Source: JAOPZW01 sp963789015 (lineage in GTDB: Bacteria > Actinomycetota > Thermoleophilia > Solirubrobacterales > Solirubrobacteraceae). From it: a stretch of DNA of 64,000 bases. The notes below the pieces were generated by a model, which saw nothing but the letters and a program-made list of their open reading frames with translations, was not told the DNA's origin and ran no database searches. The stretch lies in assembly GCA_963789015.1 (NCBI GenBank), contig CAWBIU010000004.1:1054001-1118000 (forward strand), written 5' to 3'. The position numbers and the translations under genes are program-made. Below are positions 52,222-60,280 of the stretch, piece by piece. Position 1 is the first letter of the stretch; the number at the start of each line of letters is the position of its first letter.

Positions 52222-53214
52222 ATGCGCCAGCCCGACCTCTCCCCATCCGCACGACTCGCGCGGCGCGTGCTCGCCGCCGCCGTGCTCCTCGCCGCGCTGC
52301 TCGCCCTCGCGGCCTGCGGCAGCGACGAGGGCGGCTCCTCGTCGACCTCCGGCTCCACGGCCGAGAAGGCGGCGGCCGGCAACACGGGCCCGGCCGGCAC
52401 GGTCGAGGACCAGCTCGGCTTCGACCAGGCCGGGCTCATCGCGCGCCAGAGCCGGGTCGAGTCCGCGATCGGCGAGTGCATGCGCAACGAGGGCTTCGAG
52501 TACGTGCCGGTCGACCCGCTCGCTCAGCGCGCCGCGCTCGTGGGATCGAGCCGTCTGAGCGACGAGGACTTCCTCAACCAGTTCGGGTACGGGATCAGCA
52601 CCCTGTGGGGTCGCGGCAAGGCCGAGGCCGACCCGAACAGCAGCATCCGCGCGAGCCTCGGAGCCGCCGACCGGCGCGCCTATGACCGCACGCTGTGGGG
52701 CGAGAACAGGGGCGCGTCGTTCACCGAGGCGATCGAGAACGGCCACTTCGACCGCCTCGGCGGCTGCACGCTGACCGCCACCGAGAAGGTCTTCGGCGGC
52801 GCGCAGGTCCTCACCTCGCTGCAGGGCAAGCTCGACGCGCTGGACGACCGGATCCTCGAGGACGCGCGGATGGTCAAGGCGATCGAGAGCTGGTCGGAGT
52901 GCGTGGCCGACGCCGGCTTCCGCTACGAGGAGCCCGACGAGATCGACTCCGACCTGTTTGCCCGCATGGAGAAGCTCGTCGGCCCGCTGCCCGGCCAGTT
53001 CGCCACCGGCCCGCCGGCCGGCCAGAAGGCGCAGTCCTACGATCCGGCGGCGCTGCGCGAGCTCCAGGGCGAGGAGGTCGCGATCGCGAAGGCGGACTGG
53101 GCCTGCGAGAAGTCGCGCATCCTGCCGGTCGAGAACGAGGTGCGCCCGCAGTACGAGGCGCAGTTCCGCCGCCAGAACCAGAGCCTGATCCAGAGCGTGC
53201 GGCCGGTGCGCTGA
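52222..53214 (+). CDS. Lipoprotein of unknown function in the ABC export operon
   Basis: 330 residues. Signal peptide with lipobox LAAC (Cys about residue 33), Ser/Gly linker, then an alpha-rich body with repeated acidic helices (VEDQLGFDQAGLIARQSRVE, ECMRNEGFEYVPVD and, later, ECVADAGFRYEEPD). The two ECM/V-x2-GF-Y blocks look like an internal duplication. It lies 28 bases after the permease. I know no family. It could be a substrate-binding or quality-control partner of the exporter. Confidence 0.62.
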   Translation: MRQPDLSPSARLARRVLAAAVLLAALLALAACGSDEGGSSSTSGSTAEKAAAGNTGPAGTVEDQLGFDQAGLIARQSRVESAIGECMRNEGFEYVPVDPLAQRAALVGSSRLSDEDFLNQFGYGISTLWGRGKAEADPNSSIRASLGAADRRAYDRTLWGENRGASFTEAIENGHFDRLGGCTLTATEKVFGGAQVLTSLQGKLDALDDRILEDARMVKAIESWSECVADAGFRYEEPDEIDSDLFARMEKLVGPLPGQFATGPPAGQKAQSYDPAALRELQGEEVAIAKADWACEKSRILPVENEVRPQYEAQFRRQNQSLIQSVRPVR

Positions 53215-53215
53215 C

Positions 53216-54136
53216 CTACGACGTCCGCCCCGCCCGCTCGGCGGGCGCGGTCCGGCCGTAGAGGTCCTCGCGCACGCGGTAGGCGCGCCGGTCGAGCTTC
53301 AGCGCCTGCCGGCGGGCATGGGCCAGGTCGGCCACGCCGAGGTGCCGGACGCGCGTGAGGACGAGGACCTCCTTCTCCGTGCCGCCGTGCGGCGCGGCGC
53401 GGATGTTCCCGACTCCCCGGGCGTAGAACTTGCGCTGGTGGCCGTCGTTGGGCTCGAGCGGGTTCGTCTCGTCGGTGACGAGGACGTCCGAGAAGCAGCG
53501 CAGCGGCACGCAGTCGCGCAGCCCTGACCGGAAGACCCGCGCGCGATCGGAGAACTCGATCTCCGGCGCCCAGCCCTGCAGGTAGCTCGAGGTGCCGACG
53601 CGGGGCTCGCCGCGCATCATGATCCCGGCGCGCGCGCCGGCCAGGCCGGACAGCCACGTGTCGGGAGCGCCCTCCAGGCGCCCGTCCTCGTACTCCTCCG
53701 GGTACTCGCCCATGTTCCAGACGTTGCCGTCGTCGTCCTGGGCGTGGAACGCCAGCTCGCCCTCGAGCATGACGCCGTCGTTGATGTCCTGGTCCCAGAG
53801 GACGACGGTGCGCACGCCGTCGATGACCTTCGTCAGGTCCGTGACGGTGAAGATGACCTGGTGGGGGCGCCGGCCGCGGCCGCGATCCGACTCGCCCTCG
53901 TAGACGTACTCGGTGCCCGGCACCAGCGGGTTCCAGGGGTTGTCGACGCGCGTCGGGTCGGTGAAGTTGGCCGCGTCGAAGTCGCGATGGGTCGCCTGGA
54001 GGGCCGCCGGCCGCGTGGCGTCCTCGGCGGACGTCTTCTCGCTGTCGCCCGAGCCGCAGCCGGCCACGGCGGCGGTCAGGCAGAGTGCCGCGACCGCCCG
54101 TCGCGCCGCCGTACGCCGAACCCGCAGATCACGCAT
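53216..54136 (-). CDS. Lipoprotein under the second two-component system
   Basis: 306 residues. Signal peptide with lipobox VAGC (Cys about residue 27) and a globular domain with RVDNPWNPLVPGTEYVYEGE, WDQDINDGVMLEGELAFHAQD, NVWNMGEYPEEYEDG and FYARGVGNI. The family is found in actinobacteria and other bacteria without known function. The start is preceded by GGGGGTGCGGC, identical to the leader of the 45908 gene. A copy of the two-component operator lies 70-95 bases upstream, inside the end of the kinase gene. It converges with the 52222 lipoprotein gene. Confidence 0.68.
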   Translation of the reverse strand: MRDLRVRRTAARRAVAALCLTAAVAGCGSGDSEKTSAEDATRPAALQATHRDFDAANFTDPTRVDNPWNPLVPGTEYVYEGESDRGRGRRPHQVIFTVTDLTKVIDGVRTVVLWDQDINDGVMLEGELAFHAQDDDGNVWNMGEYPEEYEDGRLEGAPDTWLSGLAGARAGIMMRGEPRVGTSSYLQGWAPEIEFSDRARVFRSGLRDCVPLRCFSDVLVTDETNPLEPNDGHQRKFYARGVGNIRAAPHGGTEKEVLVLTRVRHLGVADLAHARRQALKLDRRAYRVREDLYGRTAPAERAGRTS

Positions 54137-54207
54137 GCCGCACCCCCGGGCGGGCAGTCACGAGCATTCCTGACACTTCCAGGAAATTGGACCGCCACAT
54201 CAGTCTG

Positions 54208-54231
54208 CTTAGGAGTCTCTTAGACTAACTT
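54208..54231 (-). promoter_or_regulatory. Operator copy inside the 3' end of the kinase gene
   Basis: On the minus strand GTTAGTCTAAGAGA is followed by CTCCTAAGC, encoding the last kinase residues VSLRDS and the stop. The same string, differing in 3 of 22 positions, sits upstream of the response regulator (56349-56370). Both contain TCTAA-type half-sites 11 bases apart. It lies about 70 bases ahead of the 54136 lipoprotein gene, so that gene is probably regulated by this system. Confidence 0.6.
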
Positions 54232-55634
54232 CCGCGACGTCTGCCCGCAACCCGGCGGGCAGGGCGATCGAGAAGGCGCTGCCCTCGCCTTCCGTGCTCT
54301 CCACCCACACGCGGCCGTGGTGCGCGCGGGCCACCTCGCGGCAGATGGCCAGCCCCAGCCCGCTGCCCCCGACCGTGCGCCCGCGCGCGTCGTCGGTGCG
54401 GAAGAAGCGATCGAAGACGTGCTCGAGCTCCGCGGCCGGGATGCCGGGCCCGTCGTCGGTCACGGTCAGGCCCGCCTCGCCGTCCCGCCGCCACGCGATC
54501 ACGCGCACCTCGCCTCCCGCCGGCGAGAACTTGATCGCGTTCTCGATCAGGTTGCGCAGCGCCTGCTCGAGCCGGTGTGGATCGGCCTCCACCGCCCCGG
54601 GACGGCCGTCCTCCTCGAACACGAGGCGCACGCCCTTGGCCTGCGGCGAGCGGCGCCAGCGGCCGCCCGGCCGACTCCGCGGCGTCGAGCAGCCGGACCC
54701 GCCGCGTGAGCAGCTCGAGCCGGCCCTCGTCGACCTGCGCGAGCGTGAGCAGGTTGTCGACCGTGCGGCTCATCCGGTCGACTTCCTCGCGCACGCTCTC
54801 GAGCACGTCGCGCTCGGCGGCCGAGAGCGCGCCGCCGCGCAGATTGACATCGAGCTCGGCGCGCATGACGGCCAGCGGCGTGCGCAGCTCGTGGGACGCG
54901 TCGGCGACGAGCCGCTGCTTCTCGGCGACGCCCTGCTCGAGGCGGTCGAGCATCGCGTTCAGGGTCACGGCGAGGTGACCGATCTCGTCGGCCGCCCGCG
55001 GCACGGCGATCCGTTCGTGCAGGTGGTCGATCCCGATCTGCTCGGCCTTCGACGTCATCCGGTCGACCGGCAGGAGCGCCTTGCGCGCGAGCACCCAGCC
55101 GCCGAACGCGGTCGCCGCGAGCGCCGCCGGGACGGCGAGGAGAAGCAGCACCAGGACCCGCTGGACCGAGCTCCGGACCTCATTCAGCGACTCGGCGATC
55201 ACGATCACGTGGCGCTGCCCGAGGCGCGGGACGGGCGCCACCAACACCCGGTACTGCTCGCGGTCGGGGCCCAGCGGGAGGGTCAGCACGCGCGTGCGTC
55301 CGGCCAGCGCATCCTCCCGCACGCCGGCGGGGGCGATCCCGTGGCCGCCGACGTCGGGGTCGGCCCAGCTGATGAGCACCCGGCCACCCTCGTCGAGGAC
55401 CTGGGCGGCGGAGTCGCGCGGCAGCAGCATGCGGCTCGTGTCCTCGAAATCCTCGAGCCCCTCCTCCGCGTAGTCGGTCGCGATCGGCTGCCAGCTGCGG
55501 CGCAGATCCCGATCGATCGCCGCCTGCATGTCGGCGCGCAGCTGCAGCAGCACGAAGGCGCCGAGAACGACGATGATCGCGGCCAGCAGCGCCACGTACC
55601 AGGCGGTGAGCCGGACGCGGATCGGGAGTCTCAC
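54209..55634 (-). CDS. Sensor histidine kinase (second two-component system, frameshift)
   Basis: About 474 residues when joined at about 54655-54670, where GCCGGGCGGCC shifts the frame between AESAG and GRWRRSPQAKG. GTG 55634 overlaps the regulator stop by 4 bases. Membrane helices at about 11-31 and 157-181 flank a sensor domain. HAMP follows, HisKA has H248 in RLVADASHELRTP, and HATPase has NLIENAIKFS, VTDDGPGIP and GSGLGLAICREVARAHHG. The stop codon is part of an operator-like repeat. Sequencing error is likely because all motifs are intact. Confidence 0.88.
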
Positions 55635-56314
55635 CGCGGCTCCAGCACGAAGCCACTGCCCCGCACGGTGCGGATCAGGCCGCGGCCCAGCTTCTTGCGC
55701 AGGTAGCCGACGTACACGTCGATGATGTTCGGCGAGCCGTCGTAGTTCTCGTCCCAGACGTGGTCGAGCAGCTCGACGCGCGAGACGACGCGCCCCGGCC
55801 GGCGCGCGAGGAACTCGAGCACCGAGAACTCGCGCGCGGTGAGCTCGACCTCCCGCCCGCCGCCGGTGACGACGCGGGTCACCGTGTCGACCACCAGATC
55901 GCCGATCTCGAGGACGGCCGCGGGCTCCTCCGCCGGCCCGCGGCGCATCAGGGCGCGCAGGCGCGCGAGCAGCTCGCCGAAGTCGAACGGCTTGACGAGG
56001 TAGTCGTCGGCGCCGGCGTCGAGGCCGCGGATGCGGTCCCGCACGCTCGTGCGCGCGGTGAGCATGAGCACGGGCACCCAGTCCCGTTCGCCGCGCAGCG
56101 CCTCGCACACCGAGAAGCCGTCGCGTCCCGGGAGCATCAGGTCCAGGACGATGGCGTCGTAGTCGGTCGTGCTCGCGTGGGTGAGCGCGTCGTCGCCGGT
56201 GAGGGCCAGGTCGACCGCGTAGCCCTCCTGCTCCAGCCCGCGGTGCAGCGCGCGGGCCAGCTTGACGTCGTCCTCGACGACGAGGAGCCGCGTGGCCGAA
56301 TCTGAATCTTTCAT
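55631..56314 (-). CDS. OmpR-family response regulator (second two-component system)
   Basis: 227 residues. Receiver with D58 in AIVLDLMLPGRDG, acidic pocket VVEDD and the Lys of LVKPFDF. DNA-binding domain with LTAREFSVLEFLARRPGRVV and IIDVYVGYLRKKLG. The divergent RND operon starts at 56603. An operator-like repeat sits 38-56 bases upstream of its start, so it probably controls itself, the RND array and the lipoprotein gene at 54136. Confidence 0.93.
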   Translation of the reverse strand: MKDSDSATRLLVVEDDVKLARALHRGLEQEGYAVDLALTGDDALTHASTTDYDAIVLDLMLPGRDGFSVCEALRGERDWVPVLMLTARTSVRDRIRGLDAGADDYLVKPFDFGELLARLRALMRRGPAEEPAAVLEIGDLVVDTVTRVVTGGGREVELTAREFSVLEFLARRPGRVVSRVELLDHVWDENYDGSPNIIDVYVGYLRKKLGRGLIRTVRGSGFVLEPR

Positions 56315-56348
56315 GACAACGGGCTTGCAATCTGCAGAGTACCGGGGT

Positions 56349-56370
56349 TAGTCTAAGAGAGTTCTAAACG
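56349..56370 (+). promoter_or_regulatory. Candidate operator of the second two-component system
   Basis: GTTAGTCTAAGAGA continues as GTTCTAAAC. TCTAA occurs at 56352 and 56363, 11 bases apart as expected for tandem OmpR-type subsites. It matches 19 of 22 bases of the site at the end of the kinase gene. It lies between the divergent response regulator and RND genes. Confidence 0.6.
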
Positions 56371-56535
56371 CCCATCTTGGGGGGCGTACTTCTCTCGCCA
56401 GGCCGGGGGACCTTCCTCGGTCTTCAGGTAATGGTCCGCGGGGGCGGACCGCACGACTGGTCGTGACCCGCTCGCGCGGGTTCGAGCGCGCGCCGCGCCG
56501 TCGGCGGCGCGCGCTCGTGTGCAACGTCACACGAA
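56369..56535 (+). other. Multi-hairpin leader upstream of the RND operon
   Basis: Six or more hairpins follow one another: CGCCC/GGGCG (56369-56387), GACC/GGTC, GGTCCGC/GCGGACC, CACGAC/GTCGTG, CCCGC/GCGGG and a 14-bp CGAGCGCGCGCCGC stem. The last, GTGT/ACAC, precedes the ribosome-binding region. The RND start codon is at 56603. No known metal riboswitch pattern is evident. GC richness inflates pairing, but six consecutive hairpins in about 165 bases is notable. Confidence 0.45.
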
Positions 56536-56602
56536 GTCTGAGGAGGGCGGCCATGGGCTCCGGGCTGTCCGCAGTGATTCCTGTCCTCTCGAGGCGCGGG
56601 CG

Positions 56603-59600
56603 ATGATCCGCGCGATCATCGGCGCCGCGCTGCGGTTCCGACTCCTCGTCGTGGCCGTCGCGGTCGGCGTCCTCGCGGTTGGGATCGTCCAACTGCGCGA
56701 CGCCCCGGTCGACGTGCTGCCGGAGTTCTCCCCGCCCTACGCCGAGGTCCAGACCGAGGCCCTGGGGCTGTCGGCCGAGGAGGTCGAGCAGTTCGTCACC
56801 GTCCCGCTCGAGGCCGATCTGCTCAACGGCGTCGAGGGCGTCGACGTCATCCGCTCGCAGTCGCTGCCGAGCCTCTCGTCGATCACGCTCGTCTTCCGGC
56901 CCGGGACCGACGTCTACCGCGCGCGCCAGCTCGTCCAGGAGCGGCTCATCCAGGCGCACGCCCTGCCGAACGTGTCCAAGCCGCCGACGCTGCTGCAGCC
57001 GCTCTCGTCGTCGAGCCGGCTGGTGATGATCGCGCTGTCCTCCGAGCGCCTCACGCCGATCGAGAAGTCGGTGATCGCGCGCTGGACGATCCGCCCGCGC
57101 CTGATGGGCGTGCCCGGCGTCGCGAACGTCGCGATCTGGGGCATGCGCGACCAGGAGCTGCAGGTGCAGGTCGACCCCGAGCGCCTGCGCAACCGGGGCG
57201 TCACGCTCGACCAGGTCGTCGCGACCACCGGCAACGCCCAGGCCGTCTCGCCGCTCAGCTTCCTGCAGGCCTCGACGCCCGGGACCGGCGGGTTCATCGA
57301 GACGCCCCAGCAGCGCATGCAGGTGCGCAACGTCCTCGAGCGCATCGCCGACCCGGCCGAGCTCGGGAAGGTGACCGTCGACGGCACCGGCGGACGGCTG
57401 CGCCTCAGCGACGTGGCCGACGTCCGCGTCGACCACCAGCCCCTGATCGGCGACGCGGTCGTCAACGATCGCGACGGCCTGATGCTCGTGGTCGAGAAGT
57501 TCCCCGGCGCGAACACGCTCGAGGTGACGCGCGGCGTCGAGAGCGCGCTCGAGCAGCTGCGCCCGGGCCTGGCCGGGATGCGCGCCGACACGTCGGTGTT
57601 CCGGCCCGCGGGCTTCATCGAGGGGGCGATCGACAACCTCACGCTGGCCGTGATCATCGCCGCCGGCCTGCTGGCCATCGTGCTCGCCGGCTTCCTGTTC
57701 TCGTGGCGCTCCCTGCTCATCTGCGTCGTGACGATCCCGCTGGCCCTGATCGCCGCCGCGCTCGTCCTCGACCTGCTCGGGGAGACGCTCAACGCGATCT
57801 CCCTCGCGGGACTCGCCATCGCGCTCGCCGTCGTCGTCGACGACGCGGCGGTCGGCGCCGGCGCCGTCGGGCGGCGCATGCGCGCGCGCCGCGAGGGCGC
57901 GGTCGCCGCCGACGTCTCGGACGCCTCGGCGCGGGTCCGCAGCCCGCTGGCCTACGCGACGCTCGCCGTCCTCCTCGCGATCGTGCCGGTCGTGGTCATG
58001 AAGGGCCGCCCGGGCGCGTTCTTCGAGCCGCTCGCCCTGTCCTATGTGCTCGCCGTCGTGGCCGCGATGGTCGTCGCGCTGACCGTGACGCCCGCGCTCG
58101 CCGCGCTCCTGTTCTCGCGCGGCGCGGCCGGCGGGAAGGAGTCGCCGGCGCTGACGGCCGCCGGGCCACGCTACGAGAGCGGGCTGGGGCGCGTCGCCGG
58201 GCGCCCGCGCGCCGTCGTGCTCGGCGCCGCCGCCCTGGTCATCGTCGGTATCGGGGCCTTCGCGCTGCTCGACACCGCGCTCGTCCCGTCCTTCAAGGAC
58301 CGCGAGGTGCTCGTGCGCCTCGACGGCCGCCCCGGGACGTCGCAGCCGCGCATGACCCGGATCGCGTCCCAGGTGAGCCGTGACCTGCGCGCCGTGCCCG
58401 GCGTGAGCAGCGTCGGCGCTCACGTCGGCCGGGCGGTCAGCGGCGACCAGCACGTCGACGTCAGCTCGAGCGAGGTCTGGGTGAGCATCGACTCCGGCGC
58501 CGACCTCGACGACACGATGGCCTCGATCGAGGAGACCGTCTCCGGGGCGCCCGGCGTGAGCCACGACGTCGTGACCTACACGACGCAGCGGATCCGCGAC
58601 GTCGGCGGCCTCGACGAGGGCCGCAACGACGTCCGCGGCAACGGCCTCGACGTCCTGACCGGCACCGACCGGCCGCTCGTGGCGCGCGTCTACGGCCAGA
58701 CGCAGGGCATCCTGCGCGCCGAGGCCGACAAGGTGCGCCAGGCGATGTCGGAGGTCGACGGCGTCGTCGATCCGAGCATCCGGCTGCCGCGGACCAATCC
58801 GACCCTCGAGATCGAGGTCGACCTCGACCGCGCCCAGCGCTACGGCATCAAGCCGGGCGACGTGCGCCGCGCCGAGGCGACGCTGCTGCAGGGCCTGCAG
58901 GTCGGCAGCGTCTTCCAGCAGCAGAAGGTGTTCGACGTCGTCGTCCAGGGAGTCCCGGCCACCCGCGAGGGCGTCGGCGACGTGCGAAACCTGCTGCTCG
59001 ACCGGCCGGGTGGTGGCCACGTGCGCCTCGGGCAGGTCGCCGACGTGCGCGTCCGCCCGACGCCGGCGGTCATCGAGCGCGAGGCCGTGTCGCGATACAT
59101 CGACGTCGTCGCCGGCGTGAGCGGGCGCTCGCTCGGCGCGGTCGCCGGGGACGTCCGTGCGCGCCTCGCCGCGCTCGAGTTCCCGCTCGAGTACCACGCC
59201 GAGGTGGTCGAGGCGACGACGGGCTCGGAGATCGACTCCACCCGCATGCTCGCCTTCGCCGCCGCGGCGGCGATCGCGGTCTTCCTCCTGCTGCAGGCGG
59301 CGTTCCGCAGCTGGGGCCTCGCCGCGATCGCCCTGGTCACGCTGCCGGTCGGGCTCGTGGGCGGCGTGCTGGCCGCCCTCGTCACCGGCGCCGAGCTCTC
59401 GCTCGGCGCGGCCGGCGGCCTGCTGGCGCTGTTCGGCATCGCCGTCCGCAACGCGGTGCTGCTGATCCGCGCGCTGCAGGACTCGGAGAGCGGTGCGCGC
59501 GAGCGGCTCGGCCCGGTGCTCACCACCGCGTTGGGGCTCGCCGCGGTCGCGCTCCCGTTCGTCGTCATGGGAGCGCGGCCGGGGCTCGAGATCGTGCACC

Positions 59601-59821
59601 CTATGGCCGTCGTGCTCCTCGGCGGCCTCGTGACCACGACGCTCCTGGCGCTGTTCGTGCTCCCGGTGCTCGCGGCGGGCGCCGGCGCGGCCACGACGCC
59701 GCCGGGCGTGTCGGCCGAGGACGATCTGCTGCACCGCTGGATCGAGCCGGAGCCGGCGGGCGCCGAGCAGCGCGGCGGCGCGCACGCGCCCGCCGCGGGC
59801 CCGCGAGGAGCGGGGGAATGA
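56603..59821 (+). CDS. RND efflux pump, CusA/CzcA type (first of two)
   Basis: 1072 residues from ATG 56603. Twelve helices with large loops. N-terminal VQLRDAPVDVLPEFSPPYAE and EVEQFVTVPLEADLLNGV are the heavy-metal RND signature. Helix 4 reads LAIALAVVVDDAAVGAGAV, where the usual VEN is replaced. The C-terminus ends in a cytoplasmic tail rich in Glu/Ala. Transport is proton-driven in the family. A diderm partner (outer-membrane channel) cannot exist in a monoderm, so the pump likely works alone or with the adjoining lipoprotein. Overlaps the next gene by 4 bases. Confidence 0.87.
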   Translation: MIRAIIGAALRFRLLVVAVAVGVLAVGIVQLRDAPVDVLPEFSPPYAEVQTEALGLSAEEVEQFVTVPLEADLLNGVEGVDVIRSQSLPSLSSITLVFRPGTDVYRARQLVQERLIQAHALPNVSKPPTLLQPLSSSSRLVMIALSSERLTPIEKSVIARWTIRPRLMGVPGVANVAIWGMRDQELQVQVDPERLRNRGVTLDQVVATTGNAQAVSPLSFLQASTPGTGGFIETPQQRMQVRNVLERIADPAELGKVTVDGTGGRLRLSDVADVRVDHQPLIGDAVVNDRDGLMLVVEKFPGANTLEVTRGVESALEQLRPGLAGMRADTSVFRPAGFIEGAIDNLTLAVIIAAGLLAIVLAGFLFSWRSLLICVVTIPLALIAAALVLDLLGETLNAISLAGLAIALAVVVDDAAVGAGAVGRRMRARREGAVAADVSDASARVRSPLAYATLAVLLAIVPVVVMKGRPGAFFEPLALSYVLAVVAAMVVALTVTPALAALLFSRGAAGGKESPALTAAGPRYESGLGRVAGRPRAVVLGAAALVIVGIGAFALLDTALVPSFKDREVLVRLDGRPGTSQPRMTRIASQVSRDLRAVPGVSSVGAHVGRAVSGDQHVDVSSSEVWVSIDSGADLDDTMASIEETVSGAPGVSHDVVTYTTQRIRDVGGLDEGRNDVRGNGLDVLTGTDRPLVARVYGQTQGILRAEADKVRQAMSEVDGVVDPSIRLPRTNPTLEIEVDLDRAQRYGIKPGDVRRAEATLLQGLQVGSVFQQQKVFDVVVQGVPATREGVGDVRNLLLDRPGGGHVRLGQVADVRVRPTPAVIEREAVSRYIDVVAGVSGRSLGAVAGDVRARLAALEFPLEYHAEVVEATTGSEIDSTRMLAFAAAAAIAVFLLLQAAFRSWGLAAIALVTLPVGLVGGVLAALVTGAELSLGAAGGLLALFGIAVRNAVLLIRALQDSESGARERLGPVLTTALGLAAVALPFVVMGARPGLEIVHPMAVVLLGGLVTTTLLALFVLPVLAAGAGAATTPPGVSAEDDLLHRWIEPEPAGAEQRGGAHAPAAGPRGAGE

Positions 59822-60262
59822 CCCGGGCTCGCGCTCGCGCGCTCGCCGTCGTGGTCGCCGTCGCCGCGCTCGCGCCCGGCGGGCTGCCGCGAGGTCGAGA
59901 GCGCGACGGTCGAGGGCTACGAGCCGGCCACGCTGCAGGCGGTGCCGGGCAGCGAGGACGTCAAGCGCGTGATCTTCACCCCCGAGGGCGCGCGGCGCAT
60001 CGGGCTGCGCACCGAGGCGGTGCATGGCCGTGCCGGCCACAGCGTGGTGCCGTACGCCGCGCTGATCTACGACGCCGAGGGCCACACGTACGTCTACGCG
60101 AGCCCGAAGGCGCGCACCTTCGTGCGCGAGGCCGTCTCGGTCGATCGCATCGCGGGCGGTCGCGTGCACCTGACGAGGGGACCGGCCGCGGGGACGGCGG
60201 TCGTGACGGTCGGCGCCGCCGAGGTCTACGGCGCCGAGCTCGAGATCGCGGCCAGCCACTGA
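59818..60262 (+). CDS. Small lipoprotein with HlyD-like adaptor domain (frameshift)
   Basis: About 148 residues. The first frame gives a signal peptide (ARALAVVVAVAALA). A one-base shift at about 59877-59885 (GGCGGGC run) then yields GCREVESATVEGYEPATLQA, so the lipobox Cys follows directly. Residues about 45-148 (VKRVIFTPEGARRIGLRTEA, VVPYAALIYDAEGHTYVYAS, GAAVVTVG-type ending) resemble the membrane-proximal part of HlyD/CusB adaptors, without the hairpin or lipoyl parts. It probably bridges or gates the two flanking RND pumps. Sequencing error is likely. Confidence 0.75.
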
Positions 60263-60280
60263 CGGGCGGGAGGGATCGGC

